Positions 6,694 to 15,817 of a stretch of 30,461 nt of DNA are shown in pieces; position 1 is the stretch's first letter, and each line of letters opens with the position of its first letter. The position numbers and the translations under genes are program-made. Source of the stretch: an uncultured Blautia sp. GTDB taxonomy: Bacteria > Bacillota > Clostridia > Lachnospirales > Lachnospiraceae. Location of the stretch: assembly GCA_900551715.1 (NCBI GenBank), contig URXG01000023.1, positions 1 to 30,461 on the forward strand. Reading direction: 5' to 3'. The notes below the pieces were generated by a model. The model did not search any database. It was not told the DNA's origin and saw nothing but the letters and a program-made list of their open reading frames with translations.

Positions 6694-7980
6694 TCAGAAT
6701 ATTTTCAGAAAATCATTATACATAACAACTACCATCAATGCCATCAGAAGCATAAGTCCTGCAAAATGGACCATACCTTCTACTTCACGGTTAATTGGCT
6801 TTCTCCGTATGGCTTCTATGATCAAAAAGACAAGTCTTCCTCCATCCAGTGCAGGAAGCGGCAGAAGATTCATGACACCAAGATTGGCAGAAAGAAACAC
6901 TGCCATGTTCAGCATATTCATCCAGAGCATCAGCACTCCTTCACTTTTGCTTTCTTCATAGGTGGTTCCAATGGCATCCACCACACCTACTGGACCACTT
7001 AAATCTTTCATTCCAAGATGTCCTGTAACCAGTTCTTTCAGGCTGAGGATCGTAGTACGGACCATATATTTTACATCCAATGCACCATATTTCAGAATAT
7101 TCAGTCCACTGGTTTTTTTATAGCCCAGGTTGTAGGAAAATCCAAGAAGTGGTGTACGATATTCTTTTGGTGTGACAGTCGCTGTATAATCCAGTCCATC
7201 TCTTTCGTAAGTAATCTCTACCGGCTGATCAGACAGAGGATGCTCTGCAATATAAGCATCATAGGCTTCTCCGTCTGCAATCTTCACTCCATCTATAGCT
7301 GTAATCGTATCTCCTGCCTTTACGCCTGCCTGCTCCAGTGGCATTCCACTGATCAGAGATTCTACTGTCATAGAACTGGTATCTGAACGGTTAAATCCCA
7401 GCAGATACCGGACGGATACATCCGGTGTATAGGTAATGGTCTCTGTTTTTCCATCTCTTTTTACCTTCAGAGTCAGTGGCTTTTCTTCCAGTTCATTAAG
7501 ATAACTGTACACGTACATATCTTTTGCAAGATCCACATGATAGCTGTCATATTCTGTGATGATATCTCCTTTCTGGAGACCTGCTTCTGCTGCCGGAGAG
7601 CCTTCCTGAACTTCCATGACTTCTGCCGGATCATATCCCATAAATCCCACAATGATCACTGAGAGGATAAAAGCAAGAATAAAATTAAATATGGGTCCTG
7701 CTGCAACTACAGAAATCCTTCCCCATACAGGAGCAGCATTAAATGCTCCAGGAATATCTTCTTCTGCTGTATCCTCGCCGACCATGGCACAGGATCCTCC
7801 CAAAGGCAGAATCTTAACGGAATATCTGGTTTCCCCCCTCTGGAAGCTGAACAGTCTCGGTCCCATTCCCAGAGAAAATTCTGTAACGCCTATTCCGTTT
7901 AGCTTGGCAAAAAGGAAATGTCCGAACTCATGCATCAGTATAATCGCACTGAAAATAATAATAGCAATAACAATTTTCAA
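6694..7980 (-). CDS. rseP: RIP metalloprotease RseP (site-2 protease)
   Basis: Intramembrane zinc metalloprotease that cleaves transmembrane anti-sigma factors or signal peptides; 428 aa from the start chosen here. The HEFGH zinc motif lies in the first membrane segment. Two PDZ domains follow in the middle (around GDIITEYDS and GDTITAIDG), and the C-terminal membrane part has NLLPLPALDGG with the third metal ligand. I place the start at the TTG at 7980, one base after the dxr stop, with AGGTGG just upstream; the protein then begins KIVIAIIIF as is usual for the family. A longer reading from 8016 would overlap dxr and has an ill-placed ribosome site. The tight junction with dxr indicates translational coupling. 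Confidence 0.95.
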   Translation of the reverse strand: MKIVIAIIIFSAIILMHEFGHFLFAKLNGIGVTEFSLGMGPRLFSFQRGETRYSVKILPLGGSCAMVGEDTAEEDIPGAFNAAPVWGRISVVAAGPIFNFILAFILSVIIVGFMGYDPAEVMEVQEGSPAAEAGLQKGDIITEYDSYHVDLAKDMYVYSYLNELEEKPLTLKVKRDGKTETITYTPDVSVRYLLGFNRSDTSSMTVESLISGMPLEQAGVKAGDTITAIDGVKIADGEAYDAYIAEHPLSDQPVEITYERDGLDYTATVTPKEYRTPLLGFSYNLGYKKTSGLNILKYGALDVKYMVRTTILSLKELVTGHLGMKDLSGPVGVVDAIGTTYEESKSEGVLMLWMNMLNMAVFLSANLGVMNLLPLPALDGGRLVFLIIEAIRRKPINREVEGMVHFAGLMLLMALMVVVMYNDFLKIF

Positions 7981-7981
7981 C

Positions 7982-9124
7982 TTACCACCTGCTTTCAATC
8001 CACTGATATGTCTCATCCTCTACAGCAAGAATTTCTTCTAACTGAGGATCTTCGGATTTTTTGTGTCTTTCCATAGACTGTCCGATTATATCATAAATAT
8101 CCAGAAATCTGATCTCTCTGTGAAGGAATTTTCGAACTGCCAGCTCATTGGCAGCATTAAATACTGTAGGCATGGTGCCTCCTTCTCTGGATGCCTGGAT
8201 TGCCATTGGAAGCCCAAGAAAAGTATCCATATCTGGTTCTTCAAAGGTGATCTGGCCAAGCTTTGTAAAATCCAGACGATCTCCCTCCAGATATCTCCTG
8301 TGAGGATAATAAAGAGCATACTGGATAGGCAATCTCATATCCGGAGTTCCCAGCTGTGCAATAATCCCACCGTCTTTAAACTCAACCATGGAATGGATCA
8401 CACTCTGTGGTTGAACAACTACCTGGATATGATTCAAATCTACGTCAAAGAGCCATCTCGCTTCCATCACTTCAAGCCCCTTGTTTACAAGGGTAGCTGA
8501 ATCTACAGTGATTTTCTGCCCCATAACCCAGTTGGGATGTTTCAAAGTGTCCTCCAGGGTTACATTCTCAAGATCAGAACGTTTCCTGCCCCGGAATGGT
8601 CCTCCTGATGCTGTGATCAGAAGTTTGTGGATTTCTTCATGATATTCTCCGTTCAGAGACTGGAAAATAGCACTGTGTTCACTGTCAACAGGAAGGATCT
8701 TCACTCCATATTCTTTTGCCATCGGCATGATCAAATGTCCTGCTGTAACCAGAGTTTCTTTGTTTGCAAGAGCAATATCCTTGCCTGCACGAATAGCCTC
8801 AATGGTAGGCCGGATTCCCAGCATACCTACAATAGCAGTCACCAATACCTCTGTTCCCTCCATGGAAGCAAGCTCCAGCAATCCGTCCATACCGGAAACT
8901 ACCCGGGCATCTGTATCCTGGATCTTTACTGCAAGATCTTTTGCAGCAGCTTCATCCCAGACAGCTACCAGTCGTGGATGAAATTCTCTTACCTGTTCTT
9001 CCAGCTTAACTATATTTCTGCCTGCACTGATGCCTAAGACCTGAATATCACCATTTGCCCGGACTACATCCAGAGTCTGTGATCCAATTGAACCTGTAGA
9101 ACCTAAAATTGCAATTTTTTTCAT
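7982..9124 (-). CDS. dxr: 1-deoxy-D-xylulose 5-phosphate reductoisomerase
   Basis: Converts 1-deoxy-D-xylulose 5-phosphate to 2-C-methyl-D-erythritol 4-phosphate with NADPH, the committed step of the MEP isoprenoid pathway; cytoplasmic. The full-length 380 aa protein starts with the nucleotide-binding GSTGSIGSQTLDV. It has NKETLV, the metal-binding VDSEHSAIFQ, the ITASGGPFRG substrate loop and EVMEARWLFD. GGAG precedes the ATG. It lies between cdsA and rseP and supplies precursors that uppS extends in the same operon. Confidence 0.97.
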   Translation of the reverse strand: MKKIAILGSTGSIGSQTLDVVRANGDIQVLGISAGRNIVKLEEQVREFHPRLVAVWDEAAAKDLAVKIQDTDARVVSGMDGLLELASMEGTEVLVTAIVGMLGIRPTIEAIRAGKDIALANKETLVTAGHLIMPMAKEYGVKILPVDSEHSAIFQSLNGEYHEEIHKLLITASGGPFRGRKRSDLENVTLEDTLKHPNWVMGQKITVDSATLVNKGLEVMEARWLFDVDLNHIQVVVQPQSVIHSMVEFKDGGIIAQLGTPDMRLPIQYALYYPHRRYLEGDRLDFTKLGQITFEEPDMDTFLGLPMAIQASREGGTMPTVFNAANELAVRKFLHREIRFLDIYDIIGQSMERHKKSEDPQLEEILAVEDETYQWIESRW

Positions 9125-9139
9125 TGTTTACTCCATTTC

Positions 9140-9189
9140 CTCTGCATATGCAGAGTTACTGCTCTTTCTTGTTATTCAACTGCAGTAAC
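9140..9189. repeat. Palindrome and inverted repeat between cdsA and dxr
   Basis: The 84-base gap between cdsA and dxr holds a perfect 16-base palindrome CTCTGCATATGCAGAG (9140-9155), overlapping by one base an inverted repeat GTTACTGC (9155-9162) with GCAGTAAC (9182-9189). No U-run follows, so neither looks like a terminator. They may stabilise or process the message. Confidence 0.5.
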
Positions 9190-9208
9190 CACGCAGACTT
9201 TTCTTTTT

Positions 9209-10003
9209 TCAGAGCCCCAGTATGATCTTTGCCAGATAGAAAATAACAGGTGAGGTAAAAATCACACTGTCAAATCGATCCAGAATTCCGCCATGCCCAG
9301 GAATCAGTTTTCCATAATCTTTGATTCCCTGATTTCTTTTGATGGCAGAAGCTGCAAGATCTCCTACCATGGAAATCAATGCCCCTACTCCACAGATTAC
9401 TGCATATTCTATGACAGGACCATGCGTCACAGCACCATAGACTACTCCCAGAAGTGCTGCACCTGCCACACCGCCTACAGCTCCTTCTATGGATTTCTTT
9501 GGACTCAGTACCGGTGCCATTTTGTGTTTGCCAATGAGCATTCCCACGCAATAGGCACAGGTATCACAGCCCCAGGAACAGAGGAAGATCAGCCAGACAA
9601 TAAACTTGCCATTTTCCAGATTTCTGGTAAGCAGTATAAAGGACAGCATCACAGCCACATAGACTACTCCAAAGAACGTAGCCATGATCTGATCTGCCTC
9701 GTATTTGGGATAAGTAAATACATAGACAAACATCAGAAGAACCAGAGCAAGAAGGATTGTCATGGTTCCGTATTTTTCAAAGCCCAGAAGTACTGAAATA
9801 TAATAAAGTACTGCTCCTGCATAACCGGTCGTTTCCAGAAGATTAAAGCTGTCTTTGTGAACTCCCATAGCTTTATAAAGTTCCTGCATACCGATCAGTG
9901 AAATACAGAGCAACGTAAAAAACAATACATATCCTCCACTGATGATCGTCAGAAGTGCTGCGATCACAAGCAGGATACCACTTAAAAGACGCGTCTTAAA
10001 CAT
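9209..10003 (-). CDS. cdsA: Phosphatidate cytidylyltransferase
   Basis: Makes CDP-diacylglycerol from phosphatidate and CTP, feeding phospholipid synthesis; integral membrane protein of 264 aa with about eight hydrophobic segments. The C-terminal CDS signature is clear: SPKKSIEG, GDLAASAIKR, then KDYGKLIPGHGGILDRFDS with its metal-binding aspartates. It begins one base after the uppS stop, so the two are translationally coupled. Confidence 0.96.
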   Translation of the reverse strand: MFKTRLLSGILLVIAALLTIISGGYVLFFTLLCISLIGMQELYKAMGVHKDSFNLLETTGYAGAVLYYISVLLGFEKYGTMTILLALVLLMFVYVFTYPKYEADQIMATFFGVVYVAVMLSFILLTRNLENGKFIVWLIFLCSWGCDTCAYCVGMLIGKHKMAPVLSPKKSIEGAVGGVAGAALLGVVYGAVTHGPVIEYAVICGVGALISMVGDLAASAIKRNQGIKDYGKLIPGHGGILDRFDSVIFTSPVIFYLAKIILGL

Positions 10004-10004
10004 C

Positions 10005-10712
10005 TTATTCCTCCTTCACTCCCCCATATCTCCGGTCTCTTTCATTATATTTCTCGATAGCTTCAATCAGCTCCGGCTTATGAAAATCCGGCCAGGGTAC
10101 GTCTGTAAAATATAATTCTGTATAAGCCAGCTGCCACAGAAGGTAATTAGACAGCCGCTGCTCACCACTTGTTCGGATCAAAAGATCCGGATCCGGAATT
10201 CCGGCAGTATCCAGATAATTTTCAAAAAATTTCTCATTGATCTGGGAAGGTGCCACTTTCCCATCTGCCGCATCCTGTGCCAGCCGACGGACTCCCCGGA
10301 TAATCTCATCTCTGCTTCCATAGTTCAGTGCTATCTGAAAATACAGTTCATCATAATCTTTGGAAAACTCTTCCAGTTCCCTGATCTTCTCCTGGATATC
10401 CGGTGCAAATGCAGAAGGATCTCCAATAATCTTTACCCGCATGTGGTTCTTTTCGGCACTTTTGAGACATTTTTTGAGGTAACTTCGGAACAGTTTCATA
10501 AGACCTTCGATTTCTTCTCTGGATCGTTTCCAGTTTTCCGTAGAAAAAGCATAAACGGTCAGATATTTCACTCCAAGATCCTTGATGTCATCACATATGG
10601 ATTCCAGATTGGCACAGCCCTTGATATGTCCGTATCCCCTTGGCATTCCCTTGGCTTTTGCCCATCTTCCATTACCATCCAGAATAATGGCAATATGATT
10701 TGGTACGTTCAT
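10005..10712 (-). CDS. uppS: Isoprenyl (undecaprenyl diphosphate) synthase
   Basis: Cis-prenyltransferase that extends farnesyl diphosphate to undecaprenyl diphosphate, the lipid carrier for peptidoglycan and surface polymers. The 235 aa protein opens with IAIILDGNGRWAKAKG, holding the catalytic aspartate, and contains the VYAFSTENWKR segment and a C-terminal LLIRTSGEQRLSNYLLWQ signature. GAGGGAG precedes the ATG. A possible weak terminator lies between frr and this gene, so its level may be lower than that of the upstream genes. Confidence 0.96.
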   Translation of the reverse strand: MNVPNHIAIILDGNGRWAKAKGMPRGYGHIKGCANLESICDDIKDLGVKYLTVYAFSTENWKRSREEIEGLMKLFRSYLKKCLKSAEKNHMRVKIIGDPSAFAPDIQEKIRELEEFSKDYDELYFQIALNYGSRDEIIRGVRRLAQDAADGKVAPSQINEKFFENYLDTAGIPDPDLLIRTSGEQRLSNYLLWQLAYTELYFTDVPWPDFHKPELIEAIEKYNERDRRYGGVKEE

Positions 10713-10745
10713 TTTTTCTCCCTCATTCTTTCTACTATATGCAAC

Positions 10746-10773
10746 AGAAAGAGAGCCGATACTGCGGCTCTCC
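10746..10773 (-). terminator. Possible partial terminator between frr and uppS
   Basis: An 8-base perfect GC-rich stem (10751-10758 with 10765-10772) with a 6-base loop lies in the frr-uppS gap. Reading leftwards it is followed by UUUCUGUU, an imperfect U-tract. It may reduce read-through or protect the 3' end of frr. Confidence 0.45.
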
Positions 10774-10796
10774 TTCCCACCTATTCATCCTGTAAA

Positions 10797-11348
10797 TTAT
10801 ACAGTAAGAATTTCTTTTGATTTGGCATCAACTGCTGCATCAACGTCTTTGATGTATTTGTCAGTAAGTTTCTGAACAGCTGTTTCAAGATCTTTGATCT
10901 CATCCTCAGAAACATCCTGTTTTGCAAGTTTCTTGAAGGCATCGTTTGCGTCACGTCTAATGTTACGGACAGCAACTTTGGCTCCTTCACCTTTTTTCTT
11001 TACGTCTTTCACCAGTTCTTTACGACGTTCTTCTGTAAGCTCCGGAAGTACCAGACGAATGATCTTGCCATCGTTGTTTGGATTCAGACCCAGATCAGAG
11101 GTAAGGATTGCTTTCTCAATTCCTTTGATCAGGCTGGATTCCCATGGCTGGATCTGGATCATACGTGCCTCCGGTACAGTGACGTTGGCTACCTGCTGAA
11201 GAGGTGTAGGTGTTCCGTAATAGTCTACTGTGATCTTGTCAAGGATATGTGGATTGGCACGTCCTGCACGAATTGTGGTAAGCTCGTTTTCAAATCCCTT
11301 CAGTGTTTTTTCCATTTTGGTTTCATATTTCTGAACTCTTTCATCCAT
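10797..11348 (-). CDS. frr: Ribosome recycling factor
   Basis: Splits post-termination ribosomes together with EF-G; cytoplasmic. The length of 183 aa is normal. It has the family hallmarks: GRANPHILDKITVDYYGTPT, PLQQVANVTVPEARMI and the long coiled-coil arm with RRDANDAFKKL. GGGAG lies upstream of the ATG. It sits directly behind pyrH, the conserved order in bacteria. Confidence 0.97.
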   Translation of the reverse strand: MDERVQKYETKMEKTLKGFENELTTIRAGRANPHILDKITVDYYGTPTPLQQVANVTVPEARMIQIQPWESSLIKGIEKAILTSDLGLNPNNDGKIIRLVLPELTEERRKELVKDVKKKGEGAKVAVRNIRRDANDAFKKLAKQDVSEDEIKDLETAVQKLTDKYIKDVDAAVDAKSKEILTV

Positions 11349-11394
11349 TTTGTCAACTCTCCCTTTATTTTATAGTTTTCGCCCACAGCAGCCT

Positions 11395-12090
11395 TTATAC
11401 GGTTACTCTTGTACCGTTGAATTTGCCATGAACGGTATTGATGATACTGTTTTCTTCTTCCAGTCCGAATACCAGCATCGGCATCTTCTGTTCCAGACAC
11501 ATAATAGACGCTGTAAGATCCATAGCTGCAAGTTTCTTATCAACAACTTCCTGAATGGAAATCTCATCATACTTCACAGCATTTGGGTTTACCTTCGGAT
11601 CACTGTCATAAATACCGTCTACAGCCTTGGCAAGAAGAATTGCCTCTGCCTCAATCTCCACTGCACGAAGAACGGTTGCTGTATCTGTTGAAAAATACGG
11701 ATGGCCTGTTCCACCGGCAAAGAAAAGAATCTTGCCTTCAGCAAAAGCCGCCTCAACTGCATCCTTGGAATACAGACTGGTAAATGCGCCGCATACGAAC
11801 GGTGTAAAGATTTCTGTCTTGAGGCCAAGATATCTGCAGATGTCAGAAACATAAATACAGTTCATTACTGTAGCCAGCATACCAATCTGATCTGCTTTGT
11901 TACGGTCGATGGTCTCACTGGTACGTCCTCTCCAGAAGTTACCGCCTCCGATAACAATGCCAACCTGAGTTCCTTCTTCTGCGATTGTTTTGATCTGTTT
12001 GGATACAGCAATTACTGTAGCCTCATCAAATCCTCTTTTGTTTGCTCCTGCAAGAGCTTCACCGCTTAATTTTAACAAAATTCTTTTCAT
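11395..12090 (-). CDS. pyrH: UMP kinase
   Basis: Phosphorylates UMP to UDP in pyrimidine nucleotide synthesis; hexameric amino-acid-kinase-fold enzyme. The 231 aa protein starts with the nucleotide-binding KLSGEALAG and has the GGGNFWRGR loop, the FAGGTGHPYFSTDT loop and the KAVDGIYDSDP segment. In many bacteria rpsB and tsf lie upstream, but here a lipoprotein gene takes that place. Confidence 0.97.
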   Translation of the reverse strand: MKRILLKLSGEALAGANKRGFDEATVIAVSKQIKTIAEEGTQVGIVIGGGNFWRGRTSETIDRNKADQIGMLATVMNCIYVSDICRYLGLKTEIFTPFVCGAFTSLYSKDAVEAAFAEGKILFFAGGTGHPYFSTDTATVLRAVEIEAEAILLAKAVDGIYDSDPKVNPNAVKYDEISIQEVVDKKLAAMDLTASIMCLEQKMPMLVFGLEEENSIINTVHGKFNGTRVTV

Positions 12091-12156
12091 TTGTCTTTTA
12101 TCCTTTCATCCGGTACATCAGTCGCACCGGTTTATAATCGTTACATCAGAATGAAA

Positions 12157-13113
12157 TTACCAGACTCCTGTTACGATCTCGTTACCGTTTTCATCTACTG
12201 TAGTCGAAACAGTAAAGTTCGGGTAATAATAGTAACCGGAGGTACCTGTTGTCTCATCTTCTTCCCATTCTGAAGACTGTGCATCTCCGATACTGCCAAT
12301 CAAATCATCTACAGACCTGCCAATATACTGTTCAGCTGTCTGAATAGTACCGTCAGAAGGCTGCGTATTGTCACCGTCTCCGTCATTATTGTCGCCATTT
12401 CCATTATTATTGCCATCATTGTTATCCGGTGTATCCGTTGGCTTCGGATCATCACTGGAATCAGAAGAATCTGGCGTGCTGGTTGGATCTGGTGTCTCTT
12501 CGGAATCTGAACTATCTTCTGTATCCATACCAAGGCGCTTCTTTACATCATCCAGCGTAGATACCTCACTTCCACCTGCGGATGTAGTGTAGGTAGCATA
12601 AGGGATCGCCTCATCGTCAGCACCACTCATCCTCAGAGTGATCTTTACGATCTTTGTCAGAGGAAGGTCTCTGAAAAAACACTCATTCTTCTCTTCATCA
12701 GTGAAACTGATACGGATATCATAAGTGGAGGTGGAAGATGGCTTCTCATAATAATAGGCTGCATTATCACCGTTTTTCAGGGTGAACATACCTCCTACCA
12801 GATCTTCTCCCCACTCATCAGTATCTTCTTCATCGTCAGAAGGATGCTGTCGGATATAAATAGACTGAACTTCTGAACCAGTCTGATTCACCAGTGTCAG
12901 CTTGGATGATGTAGAAGTCTTTTCACCCATAACATTCTTCTCTTCGGTGGTTTCCATATCAACCAGTTCTACCGTAACGGTAGGCGTTGCTTCTGCTGTC
13001 GGGGTAGGCGTTACCTCAACAGTTGACGGCTGTTCGGATTTTTTGCCGCATCCTGTTGCTGCCACTGCCAGTACCATCAGGCCCGCAACTGCTAAATAAC
13101 GTTTTTTGATCAT
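12157..13113 (-). CDS. Lipoprotein with acidic low-complexity linker, function unknown
   Basis: Surface lipoprotein of 318 aa. A signal peptide ends in a lipobox-like ATGC with the lipidated cysteine at residue 22. A Thr/Pro/Val-rich spacer follows, then a beta-rich domain of about 120 residues (around LTLVNQTGSEVQSIYIRQHP). A long Asp/Ser/Asn/Gly/Thr/Pro-rich stretch (about residues 195-255) leads to a small C-terminal domain beginning TAEQYIGRSVDDLIGSIG. I recognise no enzymatic motif. GGGAGG precedes the ATG, and a near-consensus promoter lies 45-70 bases upstream. It is probably first in the transcript containing pyrH and frr. A role at the cell surface is inferred only from the lipobox. 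Confidence 0.8.
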   Translation of the reverse strand: MIKKRYLAVAGLMVLAVAATGCGKKSEQPSTVEVTPTPTAEATPTVTVELVDMETTEEKNVMGEKTSTSSKLTLVNQTGSEVQSIYIRQHPSDDEEDTDEWGEDLVGGMFTLKNGDNAAYYYEKPSSTSTYDIRISFTDEEKNECFFRDLPLTKIVKITLRMSGADDEAIPYATYTTSAGGSEVSTLDDVKKRLGMDTEDSSDSEETPDPTSTPDSSDSSDDPKPTDTPDNNDGNNNGNGDNNDGDGDNTQPSDGTIQTAEQYIGRSVDDLIGSIGDAQSSEWEEDETTGTSGYYYYPNFTVSTTVDENGNEIVTGVW

Positions 13114-13157
13114 TTAAATTCCTCCCATTTCTGTTCTGGAACACCTCTGTAAATTTA

Positions 13158-13185
13158 ATTATACAGAGTATCCTTTTCTTGTCAA
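13158..13185 (-). promoter_or_regulatory. Sigma-A promoter of the lipoprotein-pyrH operon
   Basis: On the minus strand TTGACA (13180-13185) and TATAAT (13158-13163) are both perfect and separated by 16 bases. A second TTGACA on the plus strand (13190-13195) lies back-to-back but has no good -10 box, so I read only the leftward promoter as real. Confidence 0.8.
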
Positions 13186-13235
13186 CCAATTGACAGTGAA
13201 ATTCATACAATTTTAAGAGGTTCGTTAATTCTATA

Positions 13236-13703
13236 TCAGAGATTTCTTACCTTGAATTCCCGTTCAGCTTCCCGTCTCTGATCTTTCTTGGCAATATCCT
13301 GCCGTTTGTCATAAAGTTTCTTACCACGAGCCACACCTATTTCTACTTTTACAAGGCTGTTTTTGAAATAGACTTTAAGAGGTACCAGTGTAAGTCCCTT
13401 CTCTTGAAGAGTCCCCTGGATCTTGTTGATCTCATGTCTGTGAAGAAGAAGTTTACGGATCCTTAAAGGATCTTTGTTGAAAATATTACCTTTTTCATAA
13501 GGACTGATGTGCATTCCGTAAATATACACTTCTCCGTTTTCTACTCGTATAAAAGATTCCTTTATGCTGCATTTCCCACTTCGGAGAGACTTGACCTCTG
13601 TACCAGCCAGAGCGATCCCTGCCTCGTAGGTATCCTCAATAAAATAATCGTGAAAGGCTTTTTTGTTATTGGCAATCAGTCTGATCCCTGTTTTCTTTGC
13701 CAT
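13236..13703 (-). CDS. smpB: SsrA-binding protein SmpB
   Basis: Binds tmRNA and brings it to stalled ribosomes in trans-translation. The 155 aa protein shows the family segments FIEDTYEAGIALAGTEVKSLR, ESFIRVENGEVYIYGMHI and a basic C-terminal tail beginning KKLYDKRQDIAKKDQ. AGGAGGAAGG precedes the ATG. It follows rnr by 18 bases, so the two are co-transcribed. No tmRNA gene is visible in the window, although ssrA is often nearby. Confidence 0.97.
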   Translation of the reverse strand: MAKKTGIRLIANNKKAFHDYFIEDTYEAGIALAGTEVKSLRSGKCSIKESFIRVENGEVYIYGMHISPYEKGNIFNKDPLRIRKLLLHRHEINKIQGTLQEKGLTLVPLKVYFKNSLVKVEIGVARGKKLYDKRQDIAKKDQRREAEREFKVRNL

Positions 13704-13721
13704 GTTCCTTCCTCCTGTTCC

Positions 13722-15743
13722 TTATTCAATCACTGTAAAATCCACTGTCCGCTTCAGAGCATCGGCATCCGCTACACGAACCCTTACTTTTTGTCCCAGA
13801 TGATAAGTCTTTTTGGTAAGTTCACCCTTCAGTTCATAACTTTCCTGATCAAAAGCATAATAATCATCAGAAAGACTGGTCACGTGAACAAGTCCCTCGA
13901 TGGTATTGGGGAGTTCCACATAAAAGCCATAGGCAGTCACTCCTGAAATAATTCCCTCGAACTCTTCGCCCAGATGGTAGGACATATATTCTGCTTTTTT
14001 CAGTCTGTCGGATTCCCGTTCCGCCTCCTGTGCCCGTCTTTCACAGACACTGGACTGTCTGGCAACCTCTTCCAGGATTTCCCTGTAGTGTTCAGTCTTG
14101 CCTTCTCTTTGAAGTCTCCCCCTTATATTATCACGAATGATACGGTGGATCTGTAAATCCGGATATCTTCGGATAGGTGAAGTAAAATGACAGTAATATC
14201 TGGCAGCCAGTCCGAAATGGCCACTGCACTCTGTTGTATATCTTGCCTGTTTCATGGTTCTTAAGGTAAGCCTGCTGATCATGGTTTCATTTGGAAGTCC
14301 CTGAATGCTCTCCAGAATCTCCTGTATCTCTTTCGGAGTAATCTCCTGCCCGGATTTACGGATCTGGATTCCCTGATGGTGAAGAAGCGTAAGAAGTTCT
14401 TCAATTCTTTCCGGATCCGGATTTTCGTGGGTACGGTAAACAAAAGGGTATTCTCCCTTACAATACTCCTTCGCTACAGTTTCATTTGCCATCAGCATAA
14501 AATCTTCGATGATCTCTGTGGCAACATTTGCTTCATAAGGCTGTACATCAATCGCCCTGCCTGCTCCGTTCAGGGTGATCTTGCTTTCCGGAAAATCAAA
14601 ATCAATAGACCCTCTGTGGTGTCTTCTTTTTCTCAGAAGAGCAGACAGTTCTTTCATAAGGAAGAACATGGGGACCAGATCTTTGTATTCTCTGCTGGTC
14701 TCTGTATCTCCGTCCTCCAGAATACATCTCACCTGGTTATAACTCATACGACGGTCTACCCGGATCACTGTCTCTGCGATCTTGTGAGATACCACAGTTC
14801 CATTTTCATCAATGTCCATAAGACAGCTTAAAGTAAGTCTGTCCTCGCCCTGGTTCAGTGAACAGATTCCATTGGAAAGTCTTTCCGGTAGCATGGGGAC
14901 TACCCTGTCAGCCAGATAGACACTGGTGCCTCTTTTCAGTGCTTCTTTGTCAAGAGCACTGCCTCCCTGCACATAATTGCTTACATCTGCAATATGAACG
15001 CCCAAATGATAAATATTGTCTTCTTTGGTAAGGGTCACAGCATCATCCAGATCTTTTGCATCTTCTCCATCTATGGTCACTGTCTGCCAGTCTGTAAGAT
15101 CCATACGGCCATCCCGGTCAGCCTCCAGCACATGATCCGGCACCCGGGCTGCCTGATTCATAACTTTTACAGGAAATTCGGAAGGTATATTATAGCTTTT
15201 TACAATGGCAAGAATGTCTGTTCCCGGAGCATTCATACTGCCCAGATTCTCTTTGATCCTGCCTTCCGGTTTGTGTCTGTCATCGCCATAATCAAGAATC
15301 TCTGCAACTACCTTGTCTCCATCCCGTACTCCTTTGGAATTCTTTGGAGATACATAGACATCTTTGGAAAATTTCTGATTGTCGCAGATGATAAATCCAT
15401 AATCCCGTTCTCTCTGGAAAGTTCCTACAATCTCCTGATTGGCACGTTCCAGAATCCGTATCACAGATCCTTCCTTGCGTTTTCCTTTCTGTTCTCCTTT
15501 TTTCAGAAGTACCTGTACTTTGTCCTGGTGCATGGCAGTTCCGGTTGCATCTGCCGGAATAAAAATATCATCTTCCTCTTCTTCCAGTTCCACAAAACCA
15601 AATCCCTTGTGGTTGCCGATAAAGGTTCCTTCTTTAATAAGGCCAAGTTTCTGAAATTCTCTTATGGACTTTTTTTTAGGCTTCTGTATTGATTTTTTTC
15701 TGGAAAAATTTTTCTTCTTTTCCCATATTTTTTTTCTGTTCAA
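13722..15743 (-). CDS. rnr: Ribonuclease R
   Basis: Processive 3'-5' exoribonuclease of the RNase II/RNB family, which degrades structured RNA and works with SmpB-tmRNA. In order it has a lysine-rich N-terminal stretch, two cold-shock-type RNA-binding domains (around GNHKGFGFVELEEEEDDIFIP and GTFQRERDYGFIICD; only short parts are diagnostic), the RNB catalytic domain with DGEDAKDLDDAV supplying the metal-binding aspartates, and a C-terminal S1 domain (EFEGIISGVTAYGFYVEL). At 673 aa it is slightly short of many homologues and lacks an obvious N-terminal helix-turn-helix. The start is a TTG at 15743 with AAAGGAG five bases upstream. The secG terminator lies just ahead of it, so it is read either by read-through or from a promoter I could not identify. 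Confidence 0.96.
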   Translation of the reverse strand: MNRKKIWEKKKNFSRKKSIQKPKKKSIREFQKLGLIKEGTFIGNHKGFGFVELEEEEDDIFIPADATGTAMHQDKVQVLLKKGEQKGKRKEGSVIRILERANQEIVGTFQRERDYGFIICDNQKFSKDVYVSPKNSKGVRDGDKVVAEILDYGDDRHKPEGRIKENLGSMNAPGTDILAIVKSYNIPSEFPVKVMNQAARVPDHVLEADRDGRMDLTDWQTVTIDGEDAKDLDDAVTLTKEDNIYHLGVHIADVSNYVQGGSALDKEALKRGTSVYLADRVVPMLPERLSNGICSLNQGEDRLTLSCLMDIDENGTVVSHKIAETVIRVDRRMSYNQVRCILEDGDTETSREYKDLVPMFFLMKELSALLRKRRHHRGSIDFDFPESKITLNGAGRAIDVQPYEANVATEIIEDFMLMANETVAKEYCKGEYPFVYRTHENPDPERIEELLTLLHHQGIQIRKSGQEITPKEIQEILESIQGLPNETMISRLTLRTMKQARYTTECSGHFGLAARYYCHFTSPIRRYPDLQIHRIIRDNIRGRLQREGKTEHYREILEEVARQSSVCERRAQEAERESDRLKKAEYMSYHLGEEFEGIISGVTAYGFYVELPNTIEGLVHVTSLSDDYYAFDQESYELKGELTKKTYHLGQKVRVRVADADALKRTVDFTVIE

Positions 15744-15762
15744 TGTTACTCCTTTGCTTTAT

Positions 15763-15800
15763 GTGAGAAAAAAAAGCACTCTTGCGATTATACAAGAGTG
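15763..15800 (-). terminator. Rho-independent terminator after secG
   Basis: An 8-base stem (15777-15784 with 15793-15800) with an 8-base loop is followed, reading leftwards, by a run of eight U after one C. It lies 17 bases past the secG stop and would separate secG from rnr, or attenuate rnr expression. Confidence 0.85.
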
Positions 15801-15817
15801 TTTCCTTCTGACAATTT

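Noticed and set aside
13189..13215. Rightward promoter from the plus-strand TTGACA at 13190
   Set aside because: At 17 bases downstream there is only TTAAGA and no rightward gene follows; it would run antisense to smpB.
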